In this document: in pieces, positions 1 through 9,039 of the stretch | Layout of the letters: each line of letters begins with the position of its first letter | Position numbering within the stretch: position 1 is the first letter of the stretch | From: Ectothiorhodospira shaposhnikovii | GTDB taxonomy: Bacteria > Pseudomonadota > Gammaproteobacteria > Ectothiorhodospirales > Ectothiorhodospiraceae | DNA length: 52,388 nt | Assembly (NCBI RefSeq): GCF_016584105.1 | Contig: NZ_NRSM01000026.1 | Coordinates: 1-52,388, forward strand | Direction: 5' to 3' | The notes under the pieces: model-generated | What the model was told of the DNA's origin: nothing | The model's input: only the letters and a program-made list of their open reading frames with translations | Database searches by the model: none | Program-made: the position numbers and the translations under genes

Positions 1-189
1 CTGGTCCTCCTGTTGGTCATGCTGGGGAGATTGCCGCTCACGTTCCTTGCGCAACCACCGATCCAACAGGCTGCGATTGATTCCCAGAGACCGGGCAGCT
101 TCGGCCACCCCATACCCCTGGCGCTCAACCAACGCCACTGCCTCAGCCTTGAATTCCGCCGTGTATCGACGTCGTGCCTTCTTGCTCAT
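1..189 (-). CDS. IS3-family transposase OrfA, partial (5' end only)
   Basis: The 63 visible codons start at the ATG at 189 and begin MSKKARRRYTAEFKAEAVAL. This is the N-terminal helix-turn-helix of IS3-type OrfA (HTH_Tnp_1 family), with the conserved segment GVAEAARSLGINRSLLDRW followed by a charged helix. In the family OrfA binds the element ends and is joined to the DDE-domain OrfB by programmed frameshifting. OrfB and the rest of OrfA are outside the window. A weak GGAGG-like site lies just before the start. Family assignment is firm; the subgroup cannot be given from 63 residues. Confidence 0.8.
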   Translation of the reverse strand, partial: MSKKARRRYTAEFKAEAVALVERQGYGVAEAARSLGINRSLLDRWLRKERERQSPQHDQQEDQ

Positions 190-253
190 GAACACCTCCA
201 ATGCATAGCCTACGAGGGCTTAACGGGGTGTCCGCTACAATTGGACCACTTCA
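1..253 (-). mobile_element. IS3-family insertion sequence, left end (runs off the window)
   Basis: On the minus strand the element begins at 253 with TGAAGTGGTCC, followed by about 60 bp of leader and then an OrfA-type transposase start at 189. A terminus starting with TGA and a short non-coding leader before orfA are typical of IS3-family elements. Position 253 is also where homology of the neighbouring RND pump gene stops, so the element is inserted inside that gene. The rest of the element, its right end and the target duplication lie beyond position 1. The exact last base is an estimate from the coding break. Confidence 0.75.
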
Positions 254-2084
254 AGCCCTGCACTACCAGGTTCGTATCAAGCGCTGGGCGTGAGGCCACG
301 TGCGCCTCAAAGGCCTTAACCACGTCCAGGGTTCGTTCACTGGTGGCACCGGTGGGCAACTGGATGGAAGTCATGAAATAGCCTTGATCCTCATCGGGTA
401 GAAAAGACGACGGTAACTGTCCGGCAGCAAAGGCCAGCACTGCGCAGAGCACCACGAATGCCGCCATCATCCGCCCGTTGCACTTCACCAGACGCGCCAC
501 GCGTTTACTGTAGCCCGCAGTAAGACGCTCGAAGCCGCGATTGAAAGCACCGAAGAAGCCGTGCTTGGCGTGATGATCAGGGCTGACCGGACGCAGCAAT
601 GTGGCGCACAGTGCGGGTGTCAGACTCAGTGCGAGGAAGGCCGAGAACAGGATCGACACTGCCATCGAAAAGGTGAACTGCTGGTAGATCACCCCCACCG
701 ATCCGCTCGCAAAGGCCATAGGGATGAACACGGCAGTCAGTACCAAGGTAATGCCGATCACCGCACCGGTGATTTCCCGCATCGCCTGCACTGTCGCCTC
801 CCGTGGCGAAAGTCCGTGGCTGGCCATCTGCCGCTCGACGTTCTCCACCACCACGATGGCATCGTCGACGATGATGCCGATGGCCAGCACCATGCCAAAC
901 ATGGTCAGCGAGTTGATCGAGAAACCGGCCAGCAGCATCACCGCGAAAGTGCCAAGCAGCGCGATGGGCGCGACGATGGCCGGGATCAGCGTGTAGCGCA
1001 GGTTCTGGAGGAACAGGAACATCACCAGAAACACCAGCACCATGGCCTCGAACAGGGTGTAGATGACCTTCTTGATCGACACCTTGACGAACGGCGCGGT
1101 ATCGAACGGCACCGAATAGGCCATACCCGACGGCATGCTCGGCGCAAGCTCGGCCAAGCGCTCGCGCACGGCCGCGGCGGTACGCACCGCGTTGGCACCA
1201 GGCGACAGCTGAATCGCGGCACTGGTGGCCACCACTCCGTTCTCGCGGTTGGAAAAACCATAGGACTGCGCCCCCAGCTCGACCCTCGCCACGTCGCCGA
1301 TCACCACCTTCGAACCATCGGCGCCAGCGCGCAGGACAATGGCGGCAAACTGTTCCGGCGTCTCCAACTGCCCCTCGACCGTCAGTGGCACGGTCAGGCG
1401 CTGGCCCGGTAATGCCGGCTCGTCGCCGATACGCCCCGGGGCGATCTGCGCGTTCTGCTGTTCGATGGCCTGGGCCAGTTCGCTCATGGTCAGGCCGTAG
1501 GCGGTGAGCTTGCTCGGGTCGACCCAGATGCGCATGGCCTGCTCGGCACCGAACAGCTGCACGCGCCCGACACCCTCGATACGACGCAACTCCTGAACGA
1601 TATTGCGCGCCATGTAGTCGTTCAGCGCCACCTCGTCGTACTGACCGCTGGGCGAGGTCATGCCGATCATCATCAGAAAGCCGGACCCGGCCGATTCCAC
1701 CTGCAGTCCGCTCTGGCGCACCGCATGCGGCAGGCGCGACTCCACCGCCTTGATGCGGTTCTGCACGTCGACCTGAGCCAATTCCGGATCGGTGCCGGGC
1801 TTGAAGGTGGCAGTGATCTGCGCCGTACCGGAGGTGTCCACCGAGGATTCGAAGTACAGCAGGTGCTTGACGCCGGACAGCTCCTGCTCGACCAGGCTCA
1901 CCACCGAATCATTGAGCGTCTGCGGGGTGGCGCCCGGATAGGTGGCGTAAATGATCACTGAAGGCGGCGCCACCGAGGGATAGCGGGCGATCGGTAGCTG
2001 CGGAATAGCGATGACGCCGACCAGCACGATAAACAGGGCGATCACCCAGGCGAATACCGGGCGGTTGATGAAGAACTGCGGCAT
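254..2084 (-). pseudogene. AdeB-like RND multidrug efflux transporter, 3' end removed by IS insertion
   Basis: The reading frame opens with MPQFFINRPVFAWVIALF, the canonical start of HAE1-family RND pumps, and matches the AdeB pattern throughout (for example SPGANAVRTAAAV, SINSLTMFGMVLAIGIIVDDAIVVVENVE in two parts, and PDEDQGYFMTS). TM1 is at about residues 9-28, the first periplasmic porter domain follows, then TM2-TM6 at about 335-560, and the second porter domain has just begun. Family members are about 1030-1050 residues. Here homology stops near residue 610 at position 254, and the frame runs about 14 codons into the IS to a stop at 210. The second half, including TM8-TM12, is missing, so the pump cannot work unless the IS excises. 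The intact gene would have formed an inner-membrane proton-driven pump with the adaptor encoded upstream. Confidence 0.9.
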
Positions 2085-2100
2085 GACGGCTTCTCCGAAC

Positions 2101-3252
2101 TCAGCGCGCGACGGTGCTGAGCTGTTCGCTAACGGCGGCGGGCTGCCAGGGACGCGCGGCGACCTGGGCGTCAGGGCTCAGGCGTTCGATACCCTCGACC
2201 ACCACCTGCTGCCCGGCACTGAGTCCAGACACCACGCGGTAGCGGCGCTCAACCAGCTCACCGAGCTTGATGGGCACCGGCTGTGCCTGGCCCTGGGCAT
2301 CCACCACCCACACGCTGGCCTGGCCCGCCGTGCGGGTTACCGCCTGCTGCGGCACACTCAGGGCGGCGTGGTAATGCGCCCGGGGAATCCTCGCCTGCAC
2401 GTAGAGGCCGGGAAGCAGACGGCGCTGCGGGTTGTCCACCAGCACACGCAACAGCACATCGCCGGTACCGGCATCCACCTCGATACCGGAGAACAAAATG
2501 TGCCCGCGCATACCCAGAGGCTTACCATCACCACCGAGAATCTCCACGCTCAACTCCGGCGTCACCGAGCCAATCTGCTGACGCAGCGCCTCCAGCACCG
2601 AAGCGGACTGGCGCACGTCGACGTACACTTGATCGATCTGCTGGATTCGCGCCATGGGCGTGGCATCGGTCGGCGAGACCAGCGCGCCCTCGCTCACAAG
2701 CGCCTGGTCGATACGCCCGGCAATCGGCGCCTCGACACTGGTGAACTGCAGGTCCAGCCTGCGCCGCGCCAGCGTCGCCCTGGCTTGGGCCACGTCGGCG
2801 GCGGCCTGCTCGCGCAGCGCCACGGCATCGTCATACATCTGGCGACTGATCGCCCCGGCCAGCATCAGGGGAGTGAGTCGCTCGGCCTGCACATGTGCCC
2901 GCGCCAAAACTGCTTCGGCGCGCTGCAAGGCGGCGGCAGCGCTGTCGACATCGGCCTTGAACGGCGCCGGATTGATTTGGAACAGCACGGCACCGGCCGC
3001 GATCTCGGCGCCCTGCTCGAACAGACGGCGCTGCACGATGCCGCCGATCTGCGCGCGAATCTCGGCGTTGCGCACGGCGGCCACGCGTGCCGGCAGATCC
3101 TCGCTGACCGACAGCTCGTGAGCCTCCAGCGTCAGCACCGATACATGCACCGGCGCGGGTGCTTCGGATTCCTGTTGCGCCGTATCGCAACCTGCCAGTC
3201 CCAACACGGCAAGCCCTGCGAGTAGAATGCTCAGATGCCTCTTACTGCCCAT
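2101..3252 (-). CDS. AdeA-like periplasmic adaptor (membrane fusion) lipoprotein of RND efflux
   Basis: This HlyD/AcrA-family adaptor bridges an inner-membrane RND pump to an outer-membrane channel. The ATG at 3252 was chosen because GAGGAG sits 6 nt upstream and a lipoprotein signal follows at once (LAGLAVLGLAGC, lipobox LAGC); a start 21 nt further upstream would bury it. After the signal come the beta-barrel/lipoyl half (EIRAQIGGIVQRRLFEQGAEI), an alpha-hairpin rich in Ala, Gln and Glu, and the second lipoyl half (APIAGRIDQALVSEGALV). It lies 16 bp upstream of the RND gene on the same strand, so the two form an operon. With the pump gene broken, this protein probably has no local partner. 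No outer-membrane channel gene is visible. Confidence 0.88.
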   Translation of the reverse strand: MGSKRHLSILLAGLAVLGLAGCDTAQQESEAPAPVHVSVLTLEAHELSVSEDLPARVAAVRNAEIRAQIGGIVQRRLFEQGAEIAAGAVLFQINPAPFKADVDSAAAALQRAEAVLARAHVQAERLTPLMLAGAISRQMYDDAVALREQAAADVAQARATLARRRLDLQFTSVEAPIAGRIDQALVSEGALVSPTDATPMARIQQIDQVYVDVRQSASVLEALRQQIGSVTPELSVEILGGDGKPLGMRGHILFSGIEVDAGTGDVLLRVLVDNPQRRLLPGLYVQARIPRAHYHAALSVPQQAVTRTAGQASVWVVDAQGQAQPVPIKLGELVERRYRVVSGLSAGQQVVVEGIERLSPDAQVAARPWQPAAVSEQLSTVAR

Positions 3253-3374
3253 AACCTGCTCCTCACTGAACACTGCTCCGTGGCAACCTGATGTCGACCA
3301 GGAACGGATCGAGACTACAAGTCTGGCGCGCAGCCATTGCGAATGATTCGAGGCTTTGTGGAGAAAGCATGGAG

Positions 3375-3404
3375 AGCACGATAAAATTCAGCACGATCAA
3401 ATTC
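3375..3404. promoter_or_regulatory. 15-bp tandem direct repeat, probable response-regulator operator
   Basis: Two adjacent 15-bp copies, AGCACGATAAAATTC (3375-3389) and AGCACGATCAAATTC (3390-3404), differ at one base. They lie in the 162-bp gap between the divergent efflux operon and the response-regulator gene, ending 10 bp before the regulator start. OmpR-family regulators bind head-to-tail repeats, and AdeR of Acinetobacter is known to bind a direct repeat in the equivalent adeR-adeA gap. That this is the operator here is inference. Confidence 0.6.
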
Positions 3405-3414
3405 GGGACCTCCC

Positions 3415-4149
3415 ATGTCCGATCTCAATGTGCGCCCCGGCCCCGTCCCTCCTGACCCGGCACTGGTGCTGATTGCCGAGGACGAAAGCGAGATCGCCGA
3501 CATCCTTATCGCCTACCTGCAACGCAGCGGGCTGCGCACCCGGCACGCCACCGACGGCCACGAGGCATTGACCCTGCACCAGATGCTCAAACCGGATCTG
3601 CTGCTGCTCGACGTGCAGATGCCACACCTCGATGGCTGGAAGATACTCAGCGAAATCCGCTCCCGTGGCGATACTCCGGTGATCATGCTCACCGCTCTCG
3701 ATCAGGACATCGACAAGCTGATGGGGCTGCGCCTGGGAGCTGACGACTACGTGGTGAAACCCTTCAATCCAGCCGAAGTGGTGGCACGCATACAGGCGGT
3801 GTTGCGGCGCACGCGGGCGGGCGGGCCCGCCGCCAAGCAGATACTGCGCGTCGGCCCGTTCCAGATCGACCTGGACAGCCACGAGGCCAGCGTGCAGCGT
3901 GATGGCCAGCGACAGACGCTGGAACTGACCCTGACCGAATTCAAGCTGCTCGCCTGCCTGATGCGCGCGCCGAAACGGGTATTCAGCCGCGCGGAACTGC
4001 TGGTCAACTGCCTGCCCGAAGGCGACACCCAGGAGCGCACCGTGGACAGCCACGTCAGCAAGCTGCGCAAGAAGCTCGAAGCCCTCGACATCCAGGGCAC
4101 GCCAGCCAGCGTCTGGGGCGTGGGCTATCGCTTCGGCGCTGGCGCATGA
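3415..4149 (+). CDS. AdeR/BaeR-like OmpR-family response regulator
   Basis: This is a cytoplasmic transcription factor of 244 residues with a receiver domain at about 17-130 and an OmpR-type winged helix at about 140-242. Visible active-site residues are the acidic pair E22/D23, phospho-acceptor D66 (LLLLDVQMP), T93 and K115. The segment TPVIMLTALDQDIDKLMGLR followed by GADDYVVKPFNP is very close to Acinetobacter AdeR. The recognition region contains ERTVDSHVSKLRKKLE. Its stop overlaps the kinase start in ATGA. It is divergent from the adaptor-RND operon, which it presumably controlled through the repeat at 3375-3404. The Shine-Dalgarno sequence is weak (GGGA). Confidence 0.9.
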   Translation: MSDLNVRPGPVPPDPALVLIAEDESEIADILIAYLQRSGLRTRHATDGHEALTLHQMLKPDLLLLDVQMPHLDGWKILSEIRSRGDTPVIMLTALDQDIDKLMGLRLGADDYVVKPFNPAEVVARIQAVLRRTRAGGPAAKQILRVGPFQIDLDSHEASVQRDGQRQTLELTLTEFKLLACLMRAPKRVFSRAELLVNCLPEGDTQERTVDSHVSKLRKKLEALDIQGTPASVWGVGYRFGAGA

Positions 4150-5213
4150 GGCCGACACCAGGGCTGCGCCGGCAGATCATCCAATCTCTGGCGGTGATGG
4201 CACTGGGCATCACCTTCATCTCGGTGTTCGGCTCCTACGTGTTCTACGCCTTCGCCGTGGCCTACCTGCCGGACAGCATCTCCGAAACCTGGATACCCTC
4301 ACGAGTGGAGATGATCTGGATCGTCTGCACCATCATCGCCGCTCTAGGCATGGCAGTGTTCGTCGCCATTCGCCTGTCGCAACGCCTGATCACGCCGTTG
4401 AAAGCGGTGGCACACAGCCTGCGCGAAGTGGCCCAGGGCAAGCTCGACGCCCGCGCGCCGCTGGATGAGCAGGCCACGGGCGAGACGGCGCAGCTGGTGC
4501 GCGACTTCAACACCATGGTCGACCGCCTGCAGAGCATGACCCGCGAGCGTGAGTTCTGGAACGCCGCCATCGCCCACGAACTGCGCACGCCGGTGACCAT
4601 TCTGCGCGGCCGCCTGCAGGGTCTGGCGGAAGGCGTGTTCAGCCCCAGCGGCGAGATATTCGAGAGCCTGCTGCGCCAGGTGGAAGGTCTCAATCGCCTG
4701 ATCGAAGACCTGCGCGTGCTGAGCCTCAACGACAGCGGCCAACTGGAGGTGCAACGGGTCACAGTCAGGCTAGCCGACGAACTCAGCTTCGTGCTGCAGG
4801 CCTTCGCTCCCCGCCTGGCAACAAAAGGGTTTCACCTACACAGCGAACTCGATGCCAACCTGCTAGTGGAGTGCGATGCGGTGCGTATCGGCCAGGCTCT
4901 GATGGCGCTCCTGGATAACGCCTTGCAGCATGCCGAGCCAGGTCACCTGCTGGTGCGCCTACACCAGGCAAACGGCCTCATCCATCTGACCGTAGAAGAC
5001 GAAGGCCCCGGCATCGATAGCTCGCTGGCCACCAACATCTTCGAGGCCTTTCGCCGTGGGGACCCTACACGTTCACGGAAGAGCGGTGGCAGCGGTCTTG
5101 GTCTCGCTGTGGTCAAGGCCATCGCGGAGGCCCATGGCGGCCGTGTTGTCGTCCAACCATCTAGCGCGGGAAGTTCATTCGTGATTTCCTGGCCGGCCCG
5201 ACTACGGGTCTAA
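4146..5213 (+). CDS. AdeS/BaeS-like sensor histidine kinase
   Basis: This 355-residue inner-membrane kinase has TM1 at about 10-38 and TM2 at about 55-75 with a very short periplasmic loop, then a HAMP linker (about 76-130). The H-box is AIAHELRTPVTILRG with H144 as phospho-acceptor. N258 lies in the N-box (ALLDNALQHA), DEGPG (285-289) is the G1 box and GSGLGL (315-320) is the G2 box. All catalytic boxes are intact. It overlaps the response-regulator gene by 4 bp and should phosphorylate that protein. The short sensor loop suggests sensing within or near the membrane, as in AdeS and BaeS; the signal is unknown. Confidence 0.9.
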   Translation: MRPTPGLRRQIIQSLAVMALGITFISVFGSYVFYAFAVAYLPDSISETWIPSRVEMIWIVCTIIAALGMAVFVAIRLSQRLITPLKAVAHSLREVAQGKLDARAPLDEQATGETAQLVRDFNTMVDRLQSMTREREFWNAAIAHELRTPVTILRGRLQGLAEGVFSPSGEIFESLLRQVEGLNRLIEDLRVLSLNDSGQLEVQRVTVRLADELSFVLQAFAPRLATKGFHLHSELDANLLVECDAVRIGQALMALLDNALQHAEPGHLLVRLHQANGLIHLTVEDEGPGIDSSLATNIFEAFRRGDPTRSRKSGGSGLGLAVVKAIAEAHGGRVVVQPSSAGSSFVISWPARLRV

Positions 5214-5672
5214 GAAAGATAGCGAATTACCCCAGTGCCCGTTTTTGCGCTGAGGTCAGTCATGTTGTGGAGGCCGGGGGAGCCCCCCGGCATGACTTGC
5301 GCTACCCCTGGCCGCGGGGTGGTCTTCATCGTATGTCATGCCTTGATCTTTGCCAAAAGTCTGCCGCAACCACACTGGAACCGATAGTGCGTCACGGCTC
5401 CTAACCTTCCCATACCGTCCGTTCAGCGCAAGTCACGTTGCGCAGCATCGCTTCCAGTTGCCTTCAGCCAGACCTCTGTTCGATCACTCCGACGACAGTC
5501 ATCAGTCATCGCGGTGACCAGCAACAAGCCCGGCTTCATTGCCACTTCCCACGCCTGCAGTGAATGGGCCCTGAACCGGAAACGCCTTGAATTACAGCAG
5601 CATCCACAAGGCTCTTGCCGCCGACAGTCATCTGCCTCCGTAGCGACGAGAATCCCGATCAGGGCAAGTCAC
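5214..5672. other. Long non-coding stretch after the sensor kinase
   Basis: About 460 bp carry no convincing gene. The sequence GCGCAAGTCA occurs twice, on the plus strand at about 5426-5435 and inverted at about 5290-5299. The 11-mer GCAAGTCACGT at 5428-5438 recurs at 5664-5674, where it abuts the putative AraC-regulator site. A GC-rich inverted segment lies at about 5260-5295 (CATG, GGGGGA, CCCCCC, CATG). These shared words may be parts of a regulatory region for the receptor gene. Confidence 0.4.
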
Positions 5673-5673
5673 G

Positions 5674-5689
5674 TCCCGATGCGGGGAGT
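5674..5689 (+). promoter_or_regulatory. Candidate AraC-regulator site, receptor promoter copy
   Basis: The 16-mer TCCCGATGCGGGGAGT occurs here, about 85 bp upstream of the TonB-dependent receptor, and again without mismatch at 9040-9055 upstream of the ABC transporter genes. Flanks are partly conserved too (AGTCACG before, TTGC after). The only specific regulator in the block is the AraC/PchR-like protein encoded between the two sites. Assignment to that regulator is inference from exact sharing and location. Confidence 0.55.
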
Positions 5690-5701
5690 TGCAACCATCC
5701 G

Positions 5702-5723
5702 GATAAATATAATTCTCATTTAC
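5702..5723. promoter_or_regulatory. Fur-like box upstream of the TonB-dependent receptor
   Basis: AAATATAATTCTCATTT (5705-5721) reads AAATGAGAATTATATTT on the other strand. This contains the AATGAGAATTAT core common in gammaproteobacterial Fur boxes and sits about 50 bp before the receptor start in an otherwise GC-rich region. It would place the receptor under iron repression. Confidence 0.6.
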
Positions 5724-5772
5724 ACACAACAACCAATACCGACGTCTCTACGGTATGCAGGGGGGACCGTTT

Positions 5773-7923
5773 GTGCAGACACTGATGAGGAAACGAGTGG
5801 CATTAAGAGGCGCAACACTCCTTCTTGCCACGCAGATGCTGGGACCTGGTTTGGCCGTCGCCGAAGATACACCCAAGATTAACGGGGAAACCGGTGAAAT
5901 CTACCAACTCGAAGCCGTAACCGTCACGGCGGAGAAACGCCCAGCAGCGCTACAGAACGTCCCGGCAAGCATCTCAGCGATCACCGGCGACCAGATCGAC
6001 GATGCCGGCATCCAGAGCATCTCCGAAATCGCCAATCTGGTGCCAAACCTCCACATCTTCACCTGGGGTGGAAGACGCAACAACCACATCTTCATGCGCG
6101 GCGTGGGTGCCACCTACGGCGAGCCGGCAGTGGGCTTCTACGTCGATGGCGTCGGCTACACCAGTGACGGGATGTTCGACATGGACCTCTTCGATGTGGA
6201 GCGCGTCGAGGTCCTGCGCGGACCACAAGGGACACTCTACGGACGGAACGCCCTCGCCGGTGTGATCAATATCGTCACCCGGCAGCCCACGAACGAGACC
6301 GAGGCACGCGTAAGTGCAGGCGCCGGAAAGTTCGGTCAACGCGAACTCAAGGGCAGCCTGCGCACCCCGCTTGTGGAAGACAGACTGTTTCTCGGCCTGT
6401 CTGCATCCGCAACCAGGCACGATGGATATGTCGACAACATGCACCTTGGCAAAAAGGCTGACGACCGCAACGACCAGAGCCTGCGTGCCAGCCTGCGCTG
6501 GACTCCCACCACCAACCTCGACGCCACGTTGTCGCTGGATGCGGAACGATTCCGGGGTGGCGCCTACCCGCTGGGCCCGTTGCAGGAGATAAGTGATCAC
6601 CCAGAACGCGTGCGCAACGACTTTGCCGGTCACGACAATCGTGACTCTTTCGGGAGCTCACTCAGCCTGAACTGGAATACCCCCCCCGATGTACGGGTAA
6701 CCTCCATTACGGGCTGGCGCGACTGGGAAAACGACGGCGGCGGCGATACCGATGGCTCGCCGCTGGATATCGTTCGAGAAAGCACGCGGGAGGATCGAAA
6801 ACAGCTGACCCAGGAGTTGCGGCTGGCATCCCCCGAAACGGAGAGCATGCTGCGCTGGATGGCCGGACTCTACTACTACCAGGAAGACAACGGGATTACG
6901 ACGCGATCCAGATTCGGCAGCGACGCGGTCGCCATGGGGTTTGTTCCGGCTCCCATGGACAGCCTTCTGGTCGCTGACAAAGATGATCAGGGATACGCCG
7001 TGTTCGGTCAGCTTGACTACCGCATCACCGACCACATCACCCTTACCACCGGCCTGCGTCGGGACCATGACAGGCGCCGCGTCAGAATGCACACCCGAAT
7101 GGAAATGGGTGGCACCCCGATCCCAGGCAGCGAAGGCGCTCTGAACGACCGCCGCATCTTCAAGGAATGGCTACCGAAGGTTGCCCTCGCCTACAAACCC
7201 GACGACAACACTCTCTGGTATGCCAACGCAACCAAGGGATACCGGGCCGGCGGCTTCAACACCTTGATGAACGTGGATCCAGACGACGCCAATTTCGATC
7301 CTGAACGCAGTATCAACTACGAGGCCGGACTCAAGTGGTCTGGATGGCAAAAGCGGCTGTCACTGAACCTGGCCCTGTTTCGCGTCAACCTGACCGACCA
7401 GCAAGTCATCCAATTGACACCCAACATTGGCAGCGTGGTTCGCAACGCCGGCGAATCCCACAGTCAGGGGCTGGAAGTCGAACTGATGCTGCGTCCCGCC
7501 CCGGGCTGGGACTTCAACGCAGGCTTCAGCCACACCAACGCCCGGTTCGATGAGTACCGCGATGATGTGCGCGGCGTCGACTATGCCGGCAACCGCGTGC
7601 CCCTCGTGCCCAGAGAGATGTTCAACTTGGCGTTGCAGAACCGCCGGCCACTCGGCGCCTCTGCCGTGCTGCTTTCCCGTCTGGAGTTGCAGCGCATCGG
7701 TGATTTCCACTGGGATACGGCCAACACCCTGAAGCAGGGTGCCTACAACCTGGTCAACCTGCGTCTCGGCGTGGAAGGTGACACCTGGGAGGCGTACCTC
7801 TGGGGCAGAAACCTGCTGGACGAGGGCTATGCCGAGTTCGCCTACGACTTCCCGGGGCTCGGTCCGCGCGCCCAGGCCGGAAGGCCGCGCACCGTCGGCG
7901 TGACCGTCAATGCACGCTTCTGA
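5773..7923 (+). CDS. TonB-dependent outer-membrane siderophore receptor
   Basis: The protein has about 716 residues. A signal peptide (RKRVALRGATLLLATQML, ending near AVAEDT) is followed by a TonB box in YQLEAVTVTAEK, the plug domain (SISAITGDQIDDAGIQSISE, then VLRGPQGTLYGRNALAGVIN) and a 22-strand-type barrel ending in NARF with the terminal Phe typical of outer-membrane barrels. GTG at 5773 is preferred because GGGGGA lies 7 nt upstream; ATG at 5755 or 5785 are alternatives. The Fur-like box, adjacent PchR-like regulator and inner-membrane ABC pair point to ferric-siderophore uptake. The substrate cannot be named. It is transcribed towards the regulator gene, with which it is convergent. 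Confidence 0.9.
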   Translation: MQTLMRKRVALRGATLLLATQMLGPGLAVAEDTPKINGETGEIYQLEAVTVTAEKRPAALQNVPASISAITGDQIDDAGIQSISEIANLVPNLHIFTWGGRRNNHIFMRGVGATYGEPAVGFYVDGVGYTSDGMFDMDLFDVERVEVLRGPQGTLYGRNALAGVINIVTRQPTNETEARVSAGAGKFGQRELKGSLRTPLVEDRLFLGLSASATRHDGYVDNMHLGKKADDRNDQSLRASLRWTPTTNLDATLSLDAERFRGGAYPLGPLQEISDHPERVRNDFAGHDNRDSFGSSLSLNWNTPPDVRVTSITGWRDWENDGGGDTDGSPLDIVRESTREDRKQLTQELRLASPETESMLRWMAGLYYYQEDNGITTRSRFGSDAVAMGFVPAPMDSLLVADKDDQGYAVFGQLDYRITDHITLTTGLRRDHDRRRVRMHTRMEMGGTPIPGSEGALNDRRIFKEWLPKVALAYKPDDNTLWYANATKGYRAGGFNTLMNVDPDDANFDPERSINYEAGLKWSGWQKRLSLNLALFRVNLTDQQVIQLTPNIGSVVRNAGESHSQGLEVELMLRPAPGWDFNAGFSHTNARFDEYRDDVRGVDYAGNRVPLVPREMFNLALQNRRPLGASAVLLSRLELQRIGDFHWDTANTLKQGAYNLVNLRLGVEGDTWEAYLWGRNLLDEGYAEFAYDFPGLGPRAQAGRPRTVGVTVNARF

Positions 7924-7968
7924 AGCGGCGATAATCACACCCCGAAAAACGGAAGGGAGCATAGCGGC

Positions 7969-8904
7969 TCAGGTGTACCGACCCTTGCGCACCTCGCTAG
8001 GCAGCACGCCAAACTGCTTGCGGAACGCGGCGCTGAAGTGGCTGATATTGCTGTATCCCAGAATCAGTGCGGTTTCCGTCACGTTGTGGTGGCATAGCAA
8101 CTCCCTTGCCCGCTCCATGCGGTGGCACTGAAACAGTGAGTAGATACCCATACCGAACATCAACCTGAAACCCCGTTTCAGCTTCAGTTGGTTGAGTCCC
8201 ACTTCCTTGGCCAATTCTGTGATTGTCGGCGGCGCACTCAAGTCTTCGAGTAGCCGTTCCCGCGCCGCAAGAAGGCGCTTGCGCTCTCGAAGCGGCACGG
8301 CGCCTTGCAAGCCGTTGCGGTTCAATCCCTCAAGATGCCACCCGAGAAACTCCAGCACAGCCGCATGCAACAGCAACGACGATACCCCTGGGGTTTCGAC
8401 GCGTTGCGCCAATCGCATCGCAGCGTCAATGGTCCTGCTGCCCGGTGGCGTTGCCCGCATGATGAAACCGCTCTCGATATCACCGATACGCTCGAACTCA
8501 TCACCCACCAACTCGCCCAGCACCTCAGGAGTCAGCATAAGCTCCAGATGACGGTAGTCAGGGCTATACCACACCGAGAACCGCTCTCCCGGCGCATATC
8601 CAATATGTCCTTCCCCTACCCGGGGAGCGACCGAGATTCCTCTTACCGTCCCTCTCAACGTCCCGCAGAGAAGGCAGGAGAAATGCACATAGCAACTGTC
8701 ATTGAGCAGGTCGACCTGCAATCCGTTGCGTCCATTGCCGTTGTACAGACCCACAACCATTCCCGGCTGAGGCTCGACCAATGCGGCCTTGAACGCGCAA
8801 TGCCCATCGGTTTCAGGCTGCTCAGCAAGGTGTTCTCCACCAAAGAGCTTCGAAGTCCGCAACGGGGTCGAGATTTCAGCGGGTTGTGTGACCACACAGT
8901 GCAT
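7969..8904 (-). CDS. PchR/YbtA-like AraC-family transcriptional regulator
   Basis: The 311-residue protein carries two C-terminal helix-turn-helix motifs characteristic of AraC regulators (APPTITELAKEVGLNQLKL, then ILGYSNISHFSAAFRKQFG) and ends VRKGRYT. The N-terminal 190 residues are a divergent ligand-binding region like PchR-type siderophore-responsive activators. ATG at 8904 was chosen because AGGAGGAG lies 5 nt upstream; the open frame extends upstream without a better start. The gene sits between the receptor and the ABC genes and is divergent from the latter. In the family, ferric siderophore is the co-inducer and Fur represses. It probably acts on the 16-bp sites at 5674 and 9040. Confidence 0.88.
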   Translation of the reverse strand: MHCVVTQPAEISTPLRTSKLFGGEHLAEQPETDGHCAFKAALVEPQPGMVVGLYNGNGRNGLQVDLLNDSCYVHFSCLLCGTLRGTVRGISVAPRVGEGHIGYAPGERFSVWYSPDYRHLELMLTPEVLGELVGDEFERIGDIESGFIMRATPPGSRTIDAAMRLAQRVETPGVSSLLLHAAVLEFLGWHLEGLNRNGLQGAVPLRERKRLLAARERLLEDLSAPPTITELAKEVGLNQLKLKRGFRLMFGMGIYSLFQCHRMERARELLCHHNVTETALILGYSNISHFSAAFRKQFGVLPSEVRKGRYT

Positions 8905-9039
8905 GGGCTCCTCCTGGACGACAGCGAAATCATCAAGTACCCCATGCTTATACGACAAATGCGACTCATTCGCAAAAATGGGTGCCCGTGACACTGTGTC
9001 CATTCCTGGATAAATGACTTCCGATCCGGACAGTCTCGC

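Noticed and set aside
8957-8973. Fur box in the AraC/ABC gap
   Set aside because: AAATGCGACTCATTCGC is only partly symmetrical and matches the Fur consensus much less well than the site at 5702-5723, so it is mentioned but not called.
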